Source of the DNA: Betaproteobacteria bacterium
GTDB taxonomy: Bacteria; Bdellovibrionota_B; Oligoflexia; Silvanigrellales; Silvanigrellaceae
Reading direction: 5' to 3'
Assembly (NCBI GenBank): GCA_016868315.1
Contig: VGHE01000012.1
Coordinates: 1 to 64,000 of the forward strand
Length of the DNA: 64,000 bases
The notes beneath the pieces were generated by a model. The model worked only from the letters and a program-made list of their open reading frames with translations, made no database searches and had not been told where the DNA came from. Every line of letters begins with the position of its first letter. Positions within the stretch are counted from its first letter, which is position 1. The translations under genes and the position numbers were made by a program. Below are positions 24,873 through 32,724 of the stretch, in pieces.

Positions 24873-26582
24873 ATGCGCGTTAGAGCGGGCATGCGGAGTT
24901 CGTTGTTGATTTTATTGGCAATTTCTCTTGACGGATGTAGCGCGAAGCCAAGCATCACGCGCGACAAGGTTCAGGAAGCCTGGGACGACTACAACAACCC
25001 TGCGTTGTTGGATTCTGGCTCAGTGGTTGTGTTTTCTGATTTGCCAGCGGCCGCGGTGACCACCAAGATTCCATGGTCTGATATCTATTGGCCGAGTTAT
25101 TTAGGCGGAATTGCACTGCGCTGGATGAATGGAATCGAGCCTGCATTCCCTTTGCAACGTCCAACCGAAGAGCAAGTTCGGTCGATGTCGCAAGAGCAAC
25201 TCGCACTGCTTTCCCCAGCCGAAAAATATGACATATTCATGGGCCGATACGACTTCCCTACAGTTCAGACGGAACTCTTGCGCAATCATTCGTCGATGCC
25301 AACCTGGTATGGGCTTTGTCACGGATGGTCTTCAGCGACTTTAAATTATGAAGAGCCCGGCACCGTGACACTCCGTGGTGCCTCCGGAGTTGATGTGCCC
25401 TTCTCGAGTGGTGATGTGAAAGCACTCTTGGCATATGCTCAGGGCGTTGTGTTTTCTCCAATGGCTCGCGTTTTGGGGCAGCGTTGTGAAGCTGACCTCA
25501 ACACTCAGCCTCACATGCGCAATACCGCAGCGTGCCGCGACACAAATGCAGGATCATTCCATTTGGTTCTTGCAAACTACGTTGGGCGTGCAGGCCAAAG
25601 TGTTATTGCCGATTTTACTCGCGGTGCGGAAGTCTGGAATTTTCCAATTTATGGATTTTCGACACGAGAGTTGGTTCGACGAGCTCCGAGTCTTGGTGCG
25701 GCACCTCAAACAGTGGTTGAGGTGGTTGTAGAAACCACTGTCGACTTCATCGTTGAAGTTGAAACTCCCAATGTACTTCCGATAGGTGACAGTCGCTCTA
25801 TTGCAGCTGAGAAGATCGCATTTCAGTACGCGCTTGAACTGGATTCTCTCGGACGCATTGTTGGGGGAAGCTGGATTACTGAGGAGCGTCCGGATTTTCT
25901 TTGGATTCAGGAGCGGGCTGATTTTCGCGGTTATTATGGCAGCATTGAAGGTATTTATGAGAACTCTTTGCGAGGAGTGGTGAGCGATCCTCTTCCTGTG
26001 GCCACGCCTAGTCCGGTCGCAGCACCTGCACCTGTGAGCACACCCTTGCCATCGACCTCTCAGCCGATTGGACCCGTTCTGACTCAGCCCATTCCTGTGC
26101 CAAGCGCACCGCCTGTTCCCACGCCTGCTCCGGTTCCGACGCTCCCACCGGTTCCAGGCGACACACCCATTCCACCAGTCGGCGTTCCTGTCCCTCAGCC
26201 GGATTTGCCGCTCTTCTCCGCTCTGAGCTGTCCTGCGGGCACCTCAATTGTGGATCGGGGTTTTCTGTTTTGCAGCGATGGCAGTAAGGCATTTGCTCCT
26301 GTTACAGCGGCCATGTTGAACGACTGCATGATGAGCGGAGCTATCGGCTGTCAGGAACCTTTATGGAGCAATGACCTTTACAGCGCGCTGCGTGGTACGG
26401 GCGTGTGCCCCGTTGGTTCGAACTGGAGCTCAGAGGTCGCCGGTTGTGTTGAGAACAATTTGGTGTTGGGACCATTCGCCCCGCAGTTTATGAATGAGTG
26501 CCTCAACAAGGGTTTTGGCAACACATGTCTCGCCATGAAAATTGATCTTGTTTATTTCAATTTGGTGATGTTACGTCGCTGA
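24873..26582 (+). CDS. Lipoprotein with transglutaminase-elicitor-type domain and duplicated Cys-rich tail
   Basis: 569 residues. Signal with lipobox SLDGC. Residues about 60-260 resemble the transglutaminase elicitor domain first known from oomycete GP42: Cys in WYGLCHGWSSA (about 148), the FSSGDVKALLAY segment, His in NAGSFHLVLANYVG (about 229) and Asp in VIADFTRGAEVWNFPIY (about 247) form a plausible Cys-His-Asp triad. A Pro/Val/Thr-rich linker of about 80 residues follows (from about 375), then two homologous Cys-containing modules. It should be anchored in the envelope and could cross-link proteins. Start ATG 24873 overlaps a hairpin; ATG 24891 is an alternative. Adjacent to fliF but unrelated to flagella. 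Confidence 0.65.
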   Translation: MRVRAGMRSSLLILLAISLDGCSAKPSITRDKVQEAWDDYNNPALLDSGSVVVFSDLPAAAVTTKIPWSDIYWPSYLGGIALRWMNGIEPAFPLQRPTEEQVRSMSQEQLALLSPAEKYDIFMGRYDFPTVQTELLRNHSSMPTWYGLCHGWSSATLNYEEPGTVTLRGASGVDVPFSSGDVKALLAYAQGVVFSPMARVLGQRCEADLNTQPHMRNTAACRDTNAGSFHLVLANYVGRAGQSVIADFTRGAEVWNFPIYGFSTRELVRRAPSLGAAPQTVVEVVVETTVDFIVEVETPNVLPIGDSRSIAAEKIAFQYALELDSLGRIVGGSWITEERPDFLWIQERADFRGYYGSIEGIYENSLRGVVSDPLPVATPSPVAAPAPVSTPLPSTSQPIGPVLTQPIPVPSAPPVPTPAPVPTLPPVPGDTPIPPVGVPVPQPDLPLFSALSCPAGTSIVDRGFLFCSDGSKAFAPVTAAMLNDCMMSGAIGCQEPLWSNDLYSALRGTGVCPVGSNWSSEVAGCVENNLVLGPFAPQFMNECLNKGFGNTCLAMKIDLVYFNLVMLRR

Positions 26583-26600
26583 AACTGTGAACTCTCTTGT

Positions 26601-26639
26601 AAGGTAACAAGCGGCATCTTGGCGGCTTGTTACCTTTTT
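26601..26639 (+). terminator. Rho-independent terminator
   Basis: AAGGTAACAAGC and GCTTGTTACCTT form a 12-bp stem followed by TTTTT, 18 bp after the transglutaminase lipoprotein stop. Confidence 0.9.
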
Positions 26640-26729
26640 GTTGCTCGTCAACTTGAGCATTGCTTTCTGTGCACATAAGCTCGACCTGTGGACCTGAACT
26701 GGAAGTCAACTCAAAAGTGAGGTTGGGCC

Positions 26730-27467
26730 ATGGGAATTCGAACAGAAGTTGTCTCTTCACGTGGAATCGTGACCAGTGAGCAGAGGCTTTCCGGCGTTCC
26801 AGGACTTGTCATTACGACAGTTGTGTTCACGTTCGATGGTTCGAAGTTGCGGATGCTGTGCGTGCGTGACAACGATGAAGTCGAGCAGTTTCATCTCCCT
26901 AGTTTGCCTTACAGCCCGGAAGATGAGCTCAAGTCGCTGGCGAGGCAGGTGATCCGTTCACGCTTGCCGCTTGAACTCAATCAGTTGTTCCAGGTGGGCG
27001 CCTTCGAGAAAAATGAAAGCCGATTGTGTGAAACCCAGAAGCAAGTTGAGATTTGCTTTTTTACAGCGGCGTCGCCAAATGATCTTGAGTTCGTTGCCAC
27101 GAGTGGTCTCCACCAATACCGGTTCCTCGAATTTCATGACCAGATGAGCCTTCTCGATGAGCATTCTCGTGCTCTCGCGGATGCAGCGCTTGCTGAATTA
27201 AGACGTAAAGCACGCTTTGATACCGTTGCATTCGACTTTCTTGCACATGAATTTTCTCTGAGTGAGCTGCAACGCGTGTTTGAGGCGATACTCAATCGCC
27301 CCTTGGACGTTCGGAATTTCCGCAAGAAGTTTGAGGCACTCGATATCCTTGTTGAGTCGCCACACCGTCCGCGTGGCATGGCTTATCGGCCACCTCGGAT
27401 GTATTCGTTCGACGCGGGTCGGTTTAGTCACAAGCAGTCCCTTGAGGGGGAAGTGTGGTTCTTTTGA
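26730..27467 (+). CDS. NrtR-like Nudix-related transcriptional regulator
   Basis: 245 residues. The N-terminal half is Nudix-like (GVPGLVITTVVFTFDGSKLRMLCVRD), but the catalytic Nudix box is degenerate: no REXXEEXG is present around LKSLARQVIRSRLPLE. The C-terminal half is the winged helix of the NrtR family, FSLSELQRVFEAILNRPLDVRNFRKKFEALDIL with terminal RPPRMYSFD. NrtR proteins sense ADP-ribose or related nucleotides and repress NAD metabolism genes; here the ligand and targets are unknown, as no NAD gene adjoins. TGAGGTTGG precedes the ATG. It may control itself or the following hemF-ccm genes. Confidence 0.8.
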   Translation: MGIRTEVVSSRGIVTSEQRLSGVPGLVITTVVFTFDGSKLRMLCVRDNDEVEQFHLPSLPYSPEDELKSLARQVIRSRLPLELNQLFQVGAFEKNESRLCETQKQVEICFFTAASPNDLEFVATSGLHQYRFLEFHDQMSLLDEHSRALADAALAELRRKARFDTVAFDFLAHEFSLSELQRVFEAILNRPLDVRNFRKKFEALDILVESPHRPRGMAYRPPRMYSFDAGRFSHKQSLEGEVWFF

Positions 27468-27535
27468 TCGCGATCCAGAGCCACTCTGTTGTTTGATGCA
27501 GCCATAGTCATTTGGACGGGATACGTTTAAGCTCA

Positions 27536-27549
27536 TCCCCGAAAGGGGA
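27536..27549 (+). promoter_or_regulatory. Small GNRA-capped hairpin at the hemF ribosome binding site
   Basis: TCCCC-GAAA-GGGGA forms a 5-bp stem with a stable GAAA tetraloop whose 3' arm is the Shine-Dalgarno region (GGGGAGAG) of hemF. It may tune translation; it may equally be coincidental. Confidence 0.3.
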
Positions 27550-27554
27550 GAGTT

Positions 27555-28541
27555 ATGGCTGCTGTCTCTCGTGAGCGCTCTTTGGCTGTTGCTGAAAATG
27601 TAACTCGTCGCTTTGATTCATTTAAAAGCAAATTCTCGCGCCTGGACTTCGAAGCGGCGAGTCAGCACCAGTTCGATCCTTCCGACCCTATCGCCCAAAT
27701 TGCGGCACCCGTTTTGGACTCCGGCAAGCTGCGCGAGAGTGAATTGAAGCTGCTCACATTTGTGCGCGATCTCAACCGTGAAATGTTCAAATCCATCGAT
27801 CCGGAAGGTGAATGGAGCATCAAGTCCTGGAGTAAGCCGCTGGAGAGTGGGCAACCTCAGGGCGGCGGCGTGATGAGCGTTGTGCGCGGACCCGTGCTCG
27901 AGAAATCGGCCGTAAACATGAGCGTGGTTTGGGGACCATCGTATCCATCCATCGAACGAGAATACTCCGGAAAGCCCTATTTGGCTGCAGGTGTGTCCTT
28001 GATTTCGCACACCTATAACCCGGAAGCTCCAATTGCACACATGAATGTCCGTCTTCTCAAGGTCGGCGAAGGCGAGGGAAGCTTGTTTTGGATGGGGGGC
28101 GGTGGAGACCTAACCCCAATGCAGCGTTACGAGGAAGACACGAGTTCTTTTCATCAAGCGTTCAAAGCGGCATGCGAAACCCATCGGCTGGGCGACTATC
28201 CGCGTTTTAAGGCCTGGTGTGACGAGTACTTCTTTATTCCCCACCGCGGTGAGACGCGTGGTGTAGGGGGTGTCTTTTTCGACTACCTCAATGTTGAACG
28301 TGCTGATGACCTCGGTTTGCTTCTCAATGTGGGGCAAGCTTTTGCGCACTCATACGGTGAGATTCTGAAGCGCCGGGTGGGGATGGCATTTTCTGATGAA
28401 TTGAAGGACAAGCAATTGCATTGGCGCGGTCGTTATGCAGAATTTAATTTGGTGCATGACAGAGGAACGCGCTTTGGTTTGATGTCCGGTGGCAACATCG
28501 AGGCTATCTTTGCGTCTCTGCCTCCAGTCGTAAAGTGGTGA
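27555..28541 (+). CDS. hemF: Oxygen-dependent coproporphyrinogen III oxidase
   Basis: 328 residues. Diagnostic segments include GGGVMSVVRGPVLEKSAVN, HMNVRLLKVGEGEGSLFWMGGGGDLTPM, KAWCDEYFFIPHRGETRGVGGVFFDYL and FNLVHDRGTRFGL. The enzyme oxidatively decarboxylates coproporphyrinogen III to protoporphyrinogen IX using O2, so this organism makes haem aerobically by this route. The gene stands 13 bp before the CcmF-CcmH fusion, linking haem production with cytochrome c maturation in one transcript. Confidence 0.96.
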   Translation: MAAVSRERSLAVAENVTRRFDSFKSKFSRLDFEAASQHQFDPSDPIAQIAAPVLDSGKLRESELKLLTFVRDLNREMFKSIDPEGEWSIKSWSKPLESGQPQGGGVMSVVRGPVLEKSAVNMSVVWGPSYPSIEREYSGKPYLAAGVSLISHTYNPEAPIAHMNVRLLKVGEGEGSLFWMGGGGDLTPMQRYEEDTSSFHQAFKAACETHRLGDYPRFKAWCDEYFFIPHRGETRGVGGVFFDYLNVERADDLGLLLNVGQAFAHSYGEILKRRVGMAFSDELKDKQLHWRGRYAEFNLVHDRGTRFGLMSGGNIEAIFASLPPVVKW

Positions 28542-28554
28542 GGACTTTCCAAGC

Positions 28555-31056
28555 ATGGTTGAATTCGGGTTTTATGCTCTCGTTTTGTCTCTGTGCCTGT
28601 CCCTGTATGCGACGGTCATGGGTGGTTTGTCTTTTTACAGGCCGCACAGGGGAATCATTTACAGCAGCCGCAATGCCCTTATCGCAGTGAATTTGTGTGT
28701 CACGATTGCATCTGCAATTCTTTGGATTGCTTTGCTGACAAACGATTTTTCGGTGAGTTATGTGTTCCGCAATTCAGCGAGCGATATGCCTCCTTTGTAT
28801 CTCCTCACGTCGTTCTGGAGCTCGTTGGAAGGAAGTCATCTCCTCTGGACACTCATCATGTCCATTGTGGTGACACTCTCGCTTCTCACGGTGCGTGAAA
28901 AAAATGAGTCGCTGCTTCCGGGGCTGTTGGTCTGTTATGGGTTTAGTCTTAGTTTCATGACTTTGCTTCTTGTGTGGGCTTCGGCTCCGCTGACGCGCAT
29001 GTTCCCTTTGCAGGATATTGGCCAGGGGATGAACGCGTTGTTGCAAAATCCCTACATGGCAGCGCATCCGCCGAGCTTGTTTGCTGGCTATTGTTCTCTG
29101 ATTGTCCCCTTTGGATATTCCGTTGCGGCGCTTATGCGTGGCTCATTCACCTCAGACTGGCTTGTTTCGGTTCGCCGCTGGACTCTTGCAGGTTGGGCGA
29201 TTCTTTCGGTGGGAATCTTCTTGGGCGGCAAATGGGCTTATGTAGAGTTGGGTTGGGCAGGCTATTGGGCCTGGGATCCAGTTGAGAACAGCTCTTTCAT
29301 GCCCTGGTTGGCAGCTACATCTCTTTTGCACACGCTCCTTATTCTCGATAAAACCAACCGTCTGCCCCGGCTTGCTTGTGTTCTTGCTGGTCTGGGATTC
29401 ATTCTCACGTTCCTCGGAACCTTCATCACGCGTTCGGGCGTGATCAGCAGTGTTCACTCATTTGCGGAAAGCAATATTGGTCCTGCGTATCTGATTTATA
29501 TCGTTATTTGGATGACCCTATTGCTGCTGTTGGTTGGATTGCGCGGACATCTTCTCCAAGGCGCGGCGCAGGCGCAGACCTGGGTTGTCTCGAAGGAGAG
29601 CGCACTTCTTTTCACGAATTTCTTTTTGCTTTTCCTACTCGCACTCGTGTGTATCGGTACGCTTTTGCCTCTTATTGTCGAGGCCGTGCGTGGCGTTAAA
29701 ATCTCCATTCAACAGCCCTTCTTCAATGCCTTTGCACCCTGGATTGGGGTTGGCCTGGTGGCACTTTTGGGTGTCGGAAATCTGATGCGCTGGCGCAACG
29801 GTAAAATCGAAGATCCAGTTGCCGGTCTGTTGTTTCCGGCAGTTTGGGCTTCCGTTCTTGCAGCTGTCTTGGCGTGGCACAAACAGCTCGATGTGCGTTC
29901 GGCTATTGGCTTTTGGCTGGTTCTCTGGACTGCATTGGTCATGGTCATGGATCTCGTCTTCAAGCTGCGTGCGCTGCGTTGGAATGGGCAATTGCTTTGG
30001 AAATTCAACCGCCCCTATTTGGGTTCTTGGATTGCTCACCTCGGATTCCTTATCGCAATTGCTGGTTTCTTGGGAGGGTACCGCGGCATTCATGCAGAGG
30101 CGGTCATTAACCACAACGAGTCTGCGCAGTTCTACGGCTACACACTCACCAACCGCGGAATGCGTGAAGAGGCGGCATACAATTATCGATACGTCTCTGC
30201 AGTGATCGAAGCCAAGAACGAAAAGGGCGAGGTTGTCGAAATCCTTCCGCGCCGCAGCAAGTACACAAACAAAGAGGAGTGGCTCAACGAAATCGGTATC
30301 CACTCAACCTTCTGGCACGATGTCTATCTTGTGCTTGCCAATTTCGACATGAACACCAAGCAGGTTTCACTCAAAATGCACATCAACCCAACCGTGAAGT
30401 TCGTTTGGACGAGTTTGGTTATCATGGTTCTTGGAGCCATGGTCGGATTAAGCCATCGCATCAAAAGGCGAAGTCTCGACGTCTCGCCCAACGGTTTGGT
30501 GCTTGAGTCTGCCACAGATGACTCGGATCTTTTGGCCGAATCTCTTGCGCCCGTGAGACTGTCTCAGAAGGTTCAATCGGCGATGATCGTGACGGGTGCC
30601 TTGGTACTTCTGGCTTTTGGTTTTTCAGGGACTGCATGGGCGAATGAAGATGCGAACAAAGCGCGCATGCAGTACTCTCAAGAACTGCTCGATATTGGGA
30701 ACGAGCTGCGTTGTCCGACCTGCCAAGGTGTCAGCATCCTTGAAAGCGATACTCCGCAGAGTGTTGCCATGCGCAAGGAAGTCGAGCGCCAAGTTGCCGA
30801 GGGAAAAAATAAGGATGAAATCATCCGTTTCTTTCGCGATCGCTACGGGGAGTGGATTCTACGCCAGCCGGATACAAGTCAGTCGTTTGGTCTAATGATT
30901 TGGGTGGTTCCAAGCGTTGGGCTTATCGTTGGACCTGCGTGGTTGATTTATGCACTGCGTTCATCGCGTCGGCGGGAAGAGGAAGAGCGTCTGGCGATCG
31001 AAAAGGAATTGCGCAACTATATTGAGCAGGCACGACGTATTGGGGTGCAAGCATGA
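28555..31056 (+). CDS. CcmF-CcmH fusion: cytochrome c haem lyase
   Basis: 833 residues in one frame. Residues 1 to about 650 are a multi-pass CcmF with the haem-handling WWD motif (GWAGYWAWDPVENSSFMPWL), PPSLFAGY and LGTFITRSGVISSVHSFAES. From about residue 677 comes a complete CcmH/CycL: signal-like helix (MIVTGALVLLAFGFSGTAWA), apocytochrome-reducing motif NELRCPTCQG (about 718) and a C-terminal membrane helix (GLMIWVVPSVGLIVGPAWL). In most bacteria these are separate proteins of one complex. An in-frame ATG at 30583 preceded by AGAAGG at 11 bases could also yield a free CcmH. No ccmABCDEG genes are in the window. Confidence 0.9.
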   Translation: MVEFGFYALVLSLCLSLYATVMGGLSFYRPHRGIIYSSRNALIAVNLCVTIASAILWIALLTNDFSVSYVFRNSASDMPPLYLLTSFWSSLEGSHLLWTLIMSIVVTLSLLTVREKNESLLPGLLVCYGFSLSFMTLLLVWASAPLTRMFPLQDIGQGMNALLQNPYMAAHPPSLFAGYCSLIVPFGYSVAALMRGSFTSDWLVSVRRWTLAGWAILSVGIFLGGKWAYVELGWAGYWAWDPVENSSFMPWLAATSLLHTLLILDKTNRLPRLACVLAGLGFILTFLGTFITRSGVISSVHSFAESNIGPAYLIYIVIWMTLLLLLVGLRGHLLQGAAQAQTWVVSKESALLFTNFFLLFLLALVCIGTLLPLIVEAVRGVKISIQQPFFNAFAPWIGVGLVALLGVGNLMRWRNGKIEDPVAGLLFPAVWASVLAAVLAWHKQLDVRSAIGFWLVLWTALVMVMDLVFKLRALRWNGQLLWKFNRPYLGSWIAHLGFLIAIAGFLGGYRGIHAEAVINHNESAQFYGYTLTNRGMREEAAYNYRYVSAVIEAKNEKGEVVEILPRRSKYTNKEEWLNEIGIHSTFWHDVYLVLANFDMNTKQVSLKMHINPTVKFVWTSLVIMVLGAMVGLSHRIKRRSLDVSPNGLVLESATDDSDLLAESLAPVRLSQKVQSAMIVTGALVLLAFGFSGTAWANEDANKARMQYSQELLDIGNELRCPTCQGVSILESDTPQSVAMRKEVERQVAEGKNKDEIIRFFRDRYGEWILRQPDTSQSFGLMIWVVPSVGLIVGPAWLIYALRSSRRREEEERLAIEKELRNYIEQARRIGVQA

Positions 31057-32240
31057 CTCTCATACTTGCTGCGGCCATTTTGTTTTCTGTGTTCGTTGTC
31101 TGGATGGTCACTACGCCGCTTTTCTCCGCCGAAAACATGGAGTCTTTCTCTGCGAGCTATAAAGGCTTTGCTGATGAGGCTGAGTTGCGACAAGCGCTTC
31201 AGTTGCGCGATAAACTTTTGGGTCGGCTTGCGCACGGCAAGCTTGAGGATGAAAGGGTTACAGCATTGAGCGAAGCCGAATGTTTTCAGGCGCTGGTCTC
31301 TGTGAGCTTGCGCCTGCAGCGTGCCGACCTACCTTTTCTTCCTGAACAATCGGCAAGCAGTGGGTCAAATCCACAATCCGGTCGAGTGTCGTTGCAGGTT
31401 CTTGTTGCACTGGCTGCTGCGGCTTTGGTTTGTGCGGGAGGCATTAAAGCGAGAACCGCTTTTGCCCAGATGATGAGTCATCCATCAACAACTGCATCGG
31501 CGCCTGCGAGCGCACCTGCATCGTTGCACCAGATCGAATCGTCAGTTTATGCACCGCAATCCAGCCGCTACATGATTTCGCCTGCTCAAGGGCATTTGGT
31601 GGGTTTGCACTTGACCTCATTTTCCGTGCCGGTTTCAGCGACTGATGGTGTAACGGTTGTTCTTCCTCTTCCAAAAGGAATCTATGACTGGCAATTAACT
31701 GCAATGCGTCCTGAGGCACTCGCAAATCAAGTGACCGCAATGAGTTGGAAGGGTACTCCGGCTTTGCAATTGCCCTCTGGAACACAGGGTTTGGCCGTTG
31801 AGCTCAACAGCGAATTCAAGCTTAAGGCGTTCACTGGGAATGCCGTGTGGAGAAACACTGAGTTGCCACCTCTGCCCGGCGAGCAGGTCGCTGTTCTGTT
31901 TCTGGCTCCAAACCCGCTCGGTCAAATGCTCGGCAAGCTCGCTGAAGGTTGGAACGTTTGGCCACCTCGTATTCTGAGCGTGGGCGAGGGAATGAGCCTG
32001 CAGAGTCGCGAAGTGGCCATGAATCCTGCTGCTCCGCCACGCAAGGTGCAGATAGTTTCCAGGGCGGCCGACCAAACACAGACTTTTCTCAATTTCGAGG
32101 TTGTCGGCTTGGCTCCCGATAGGCTTCCCCTGATTGTCTTGGGAACTTTGATTGCTGCAATTCTCTTTGGTGTCGGTGCGTTTGTGCTATTCCGCAGCGC
32201 TCGTTGGAGAATTGACAGGTCTGGAGCCTTGCCCGGTTGA
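31053..32240 (+). CDS. CcmI-like membrane protein, cytochrome c maturation context
   Basis: 395 residues. It begins with a membrane helix (MTLILAAAILFSVFVVWMVTT) followed by a helical segment ALQLRDKLLGRLAHGKLEDERVTALSE resembling the N-terminal part of CcmI/CycH, the apocytochrome chaperone. A second helix (VLVALAAAALVCAGG), an extracytoplasmic beta-rich region and a third helix near the C terminus (LPLIVLGTLIAAILFGVGAFVLF) follow. No TPR domain is seen, unlike classic CcmI. The start overlaps the fusion gene by four bases (ATGA), so coupling with CcmF-CcmH is strong. The functional call rests mainly on position. Confidence 0.5.
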   Translation: MTLILAAAILFSVFVVWMVTTPLFSAENMESFSASYKGFADEAELRQALQLRDKLLGRLAHGKLEDERVTALSEAECFQALVSVSLRLQRADLPFLPEQSASSGSNPQSGRVSLQVLVALAAAALVCAGGIKARTAFAQMMSHPSTTASAPASAPASLHQIESSVYAPQSSRYMISPAQGHLVGLHLTSFSVPVSATDGVTVVLPLPKGIYDWQLTAMRPEALANQVTAMSWKGTPALQLPSGTQGLAVELNSEFKLKAFTGNAVWRNTELPPLPGEQVAVLFLAPNPLGQMLGKLAEGWNVWPPRILSVGEGMSLQSREVAMNPAAPPRKVQIVSRAADQTQTFLNFEVVGLAPDRLPLIVLGTLIAAILFGVGAFVLFRSARWRIDRSGALPG

Positions 32241-32306
32241 ATTGTTGAGCCCTACACTCTCCAAACGGCCAGTGTCCGCCGGTGAATTTTTTTGTGGGGG
32301 CCCCTC

Positions 32307-32639
32307 ATGATTCTCAACAGTTCCACAGTTCAGCTCATCAGAACAAACGCTGCACGTTTGGCTAATGCAATCCGCAGCAAGGAAGACCTCAACGACCTCG
32401 CAACTGCTGGCAACTTCGAGCAGGTTTTTGCGGCTATCGAGGCGCTCCTGACTCACACAGATATGTACTTTGATGATGAGCTTCTTATGTGTCTCGACGA
32501 TTCTAACTGGCGTAACTTCAAAGCGACGTTGTTGGTTTATACCCTCAACATCGTGAACCGTTACGTAGCAACTGCACGCGATGGTTCAGGTATGGCTCGC
32601 GACCAACACGATTACATGCCTGCAGCAGCGCACATGTAA
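32307..32639 (+). CDS. Small conserved-looking protein of unknown function
   Basis: 110 residues, mostly alpha-helical and soluble, no signal peptide or recognisable motif; central acidic segment THTDMYFDDELLMCLDDSNW. ATG 32307 is preceded by a G-rich tract. It is followed by a strong terminator and separated from the ccm genes by 66 bp, so it is probably monocistronic. Confidence 0.6.
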   Translation: MILNSSTVQLIRTNAARLANAIRSKEDLNDLATAGNFEQVFAAIEALLTHTDMYFDDELLMCLDDSNWRNFKATLLVYTLNIVNRYVATARDGSGMARDQHDYMPAAAHM

Positions 32640-32652
32640 TTAGGCTCGAATA

Positions 32653-32691
32653 AAAAGCCGCAACTCCAATTGGGGTTGCGGCTTTTTTTTT
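32653..32691 (+). terminator. Rho-independent terminator
   Basis: AAAAAGCCGCAACTCC and GGGGTTGCGGCTTTTT form a long stem with a 4-nt loop and a tail of nine T. The A-tract on the other side would also let it act for dsbD on the minus strand. Confidence 0.92.
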
Positions 32692-32724
32692 GTCCATTTT
32701 CTCGCACGTGCAAGGCGGAATCAT

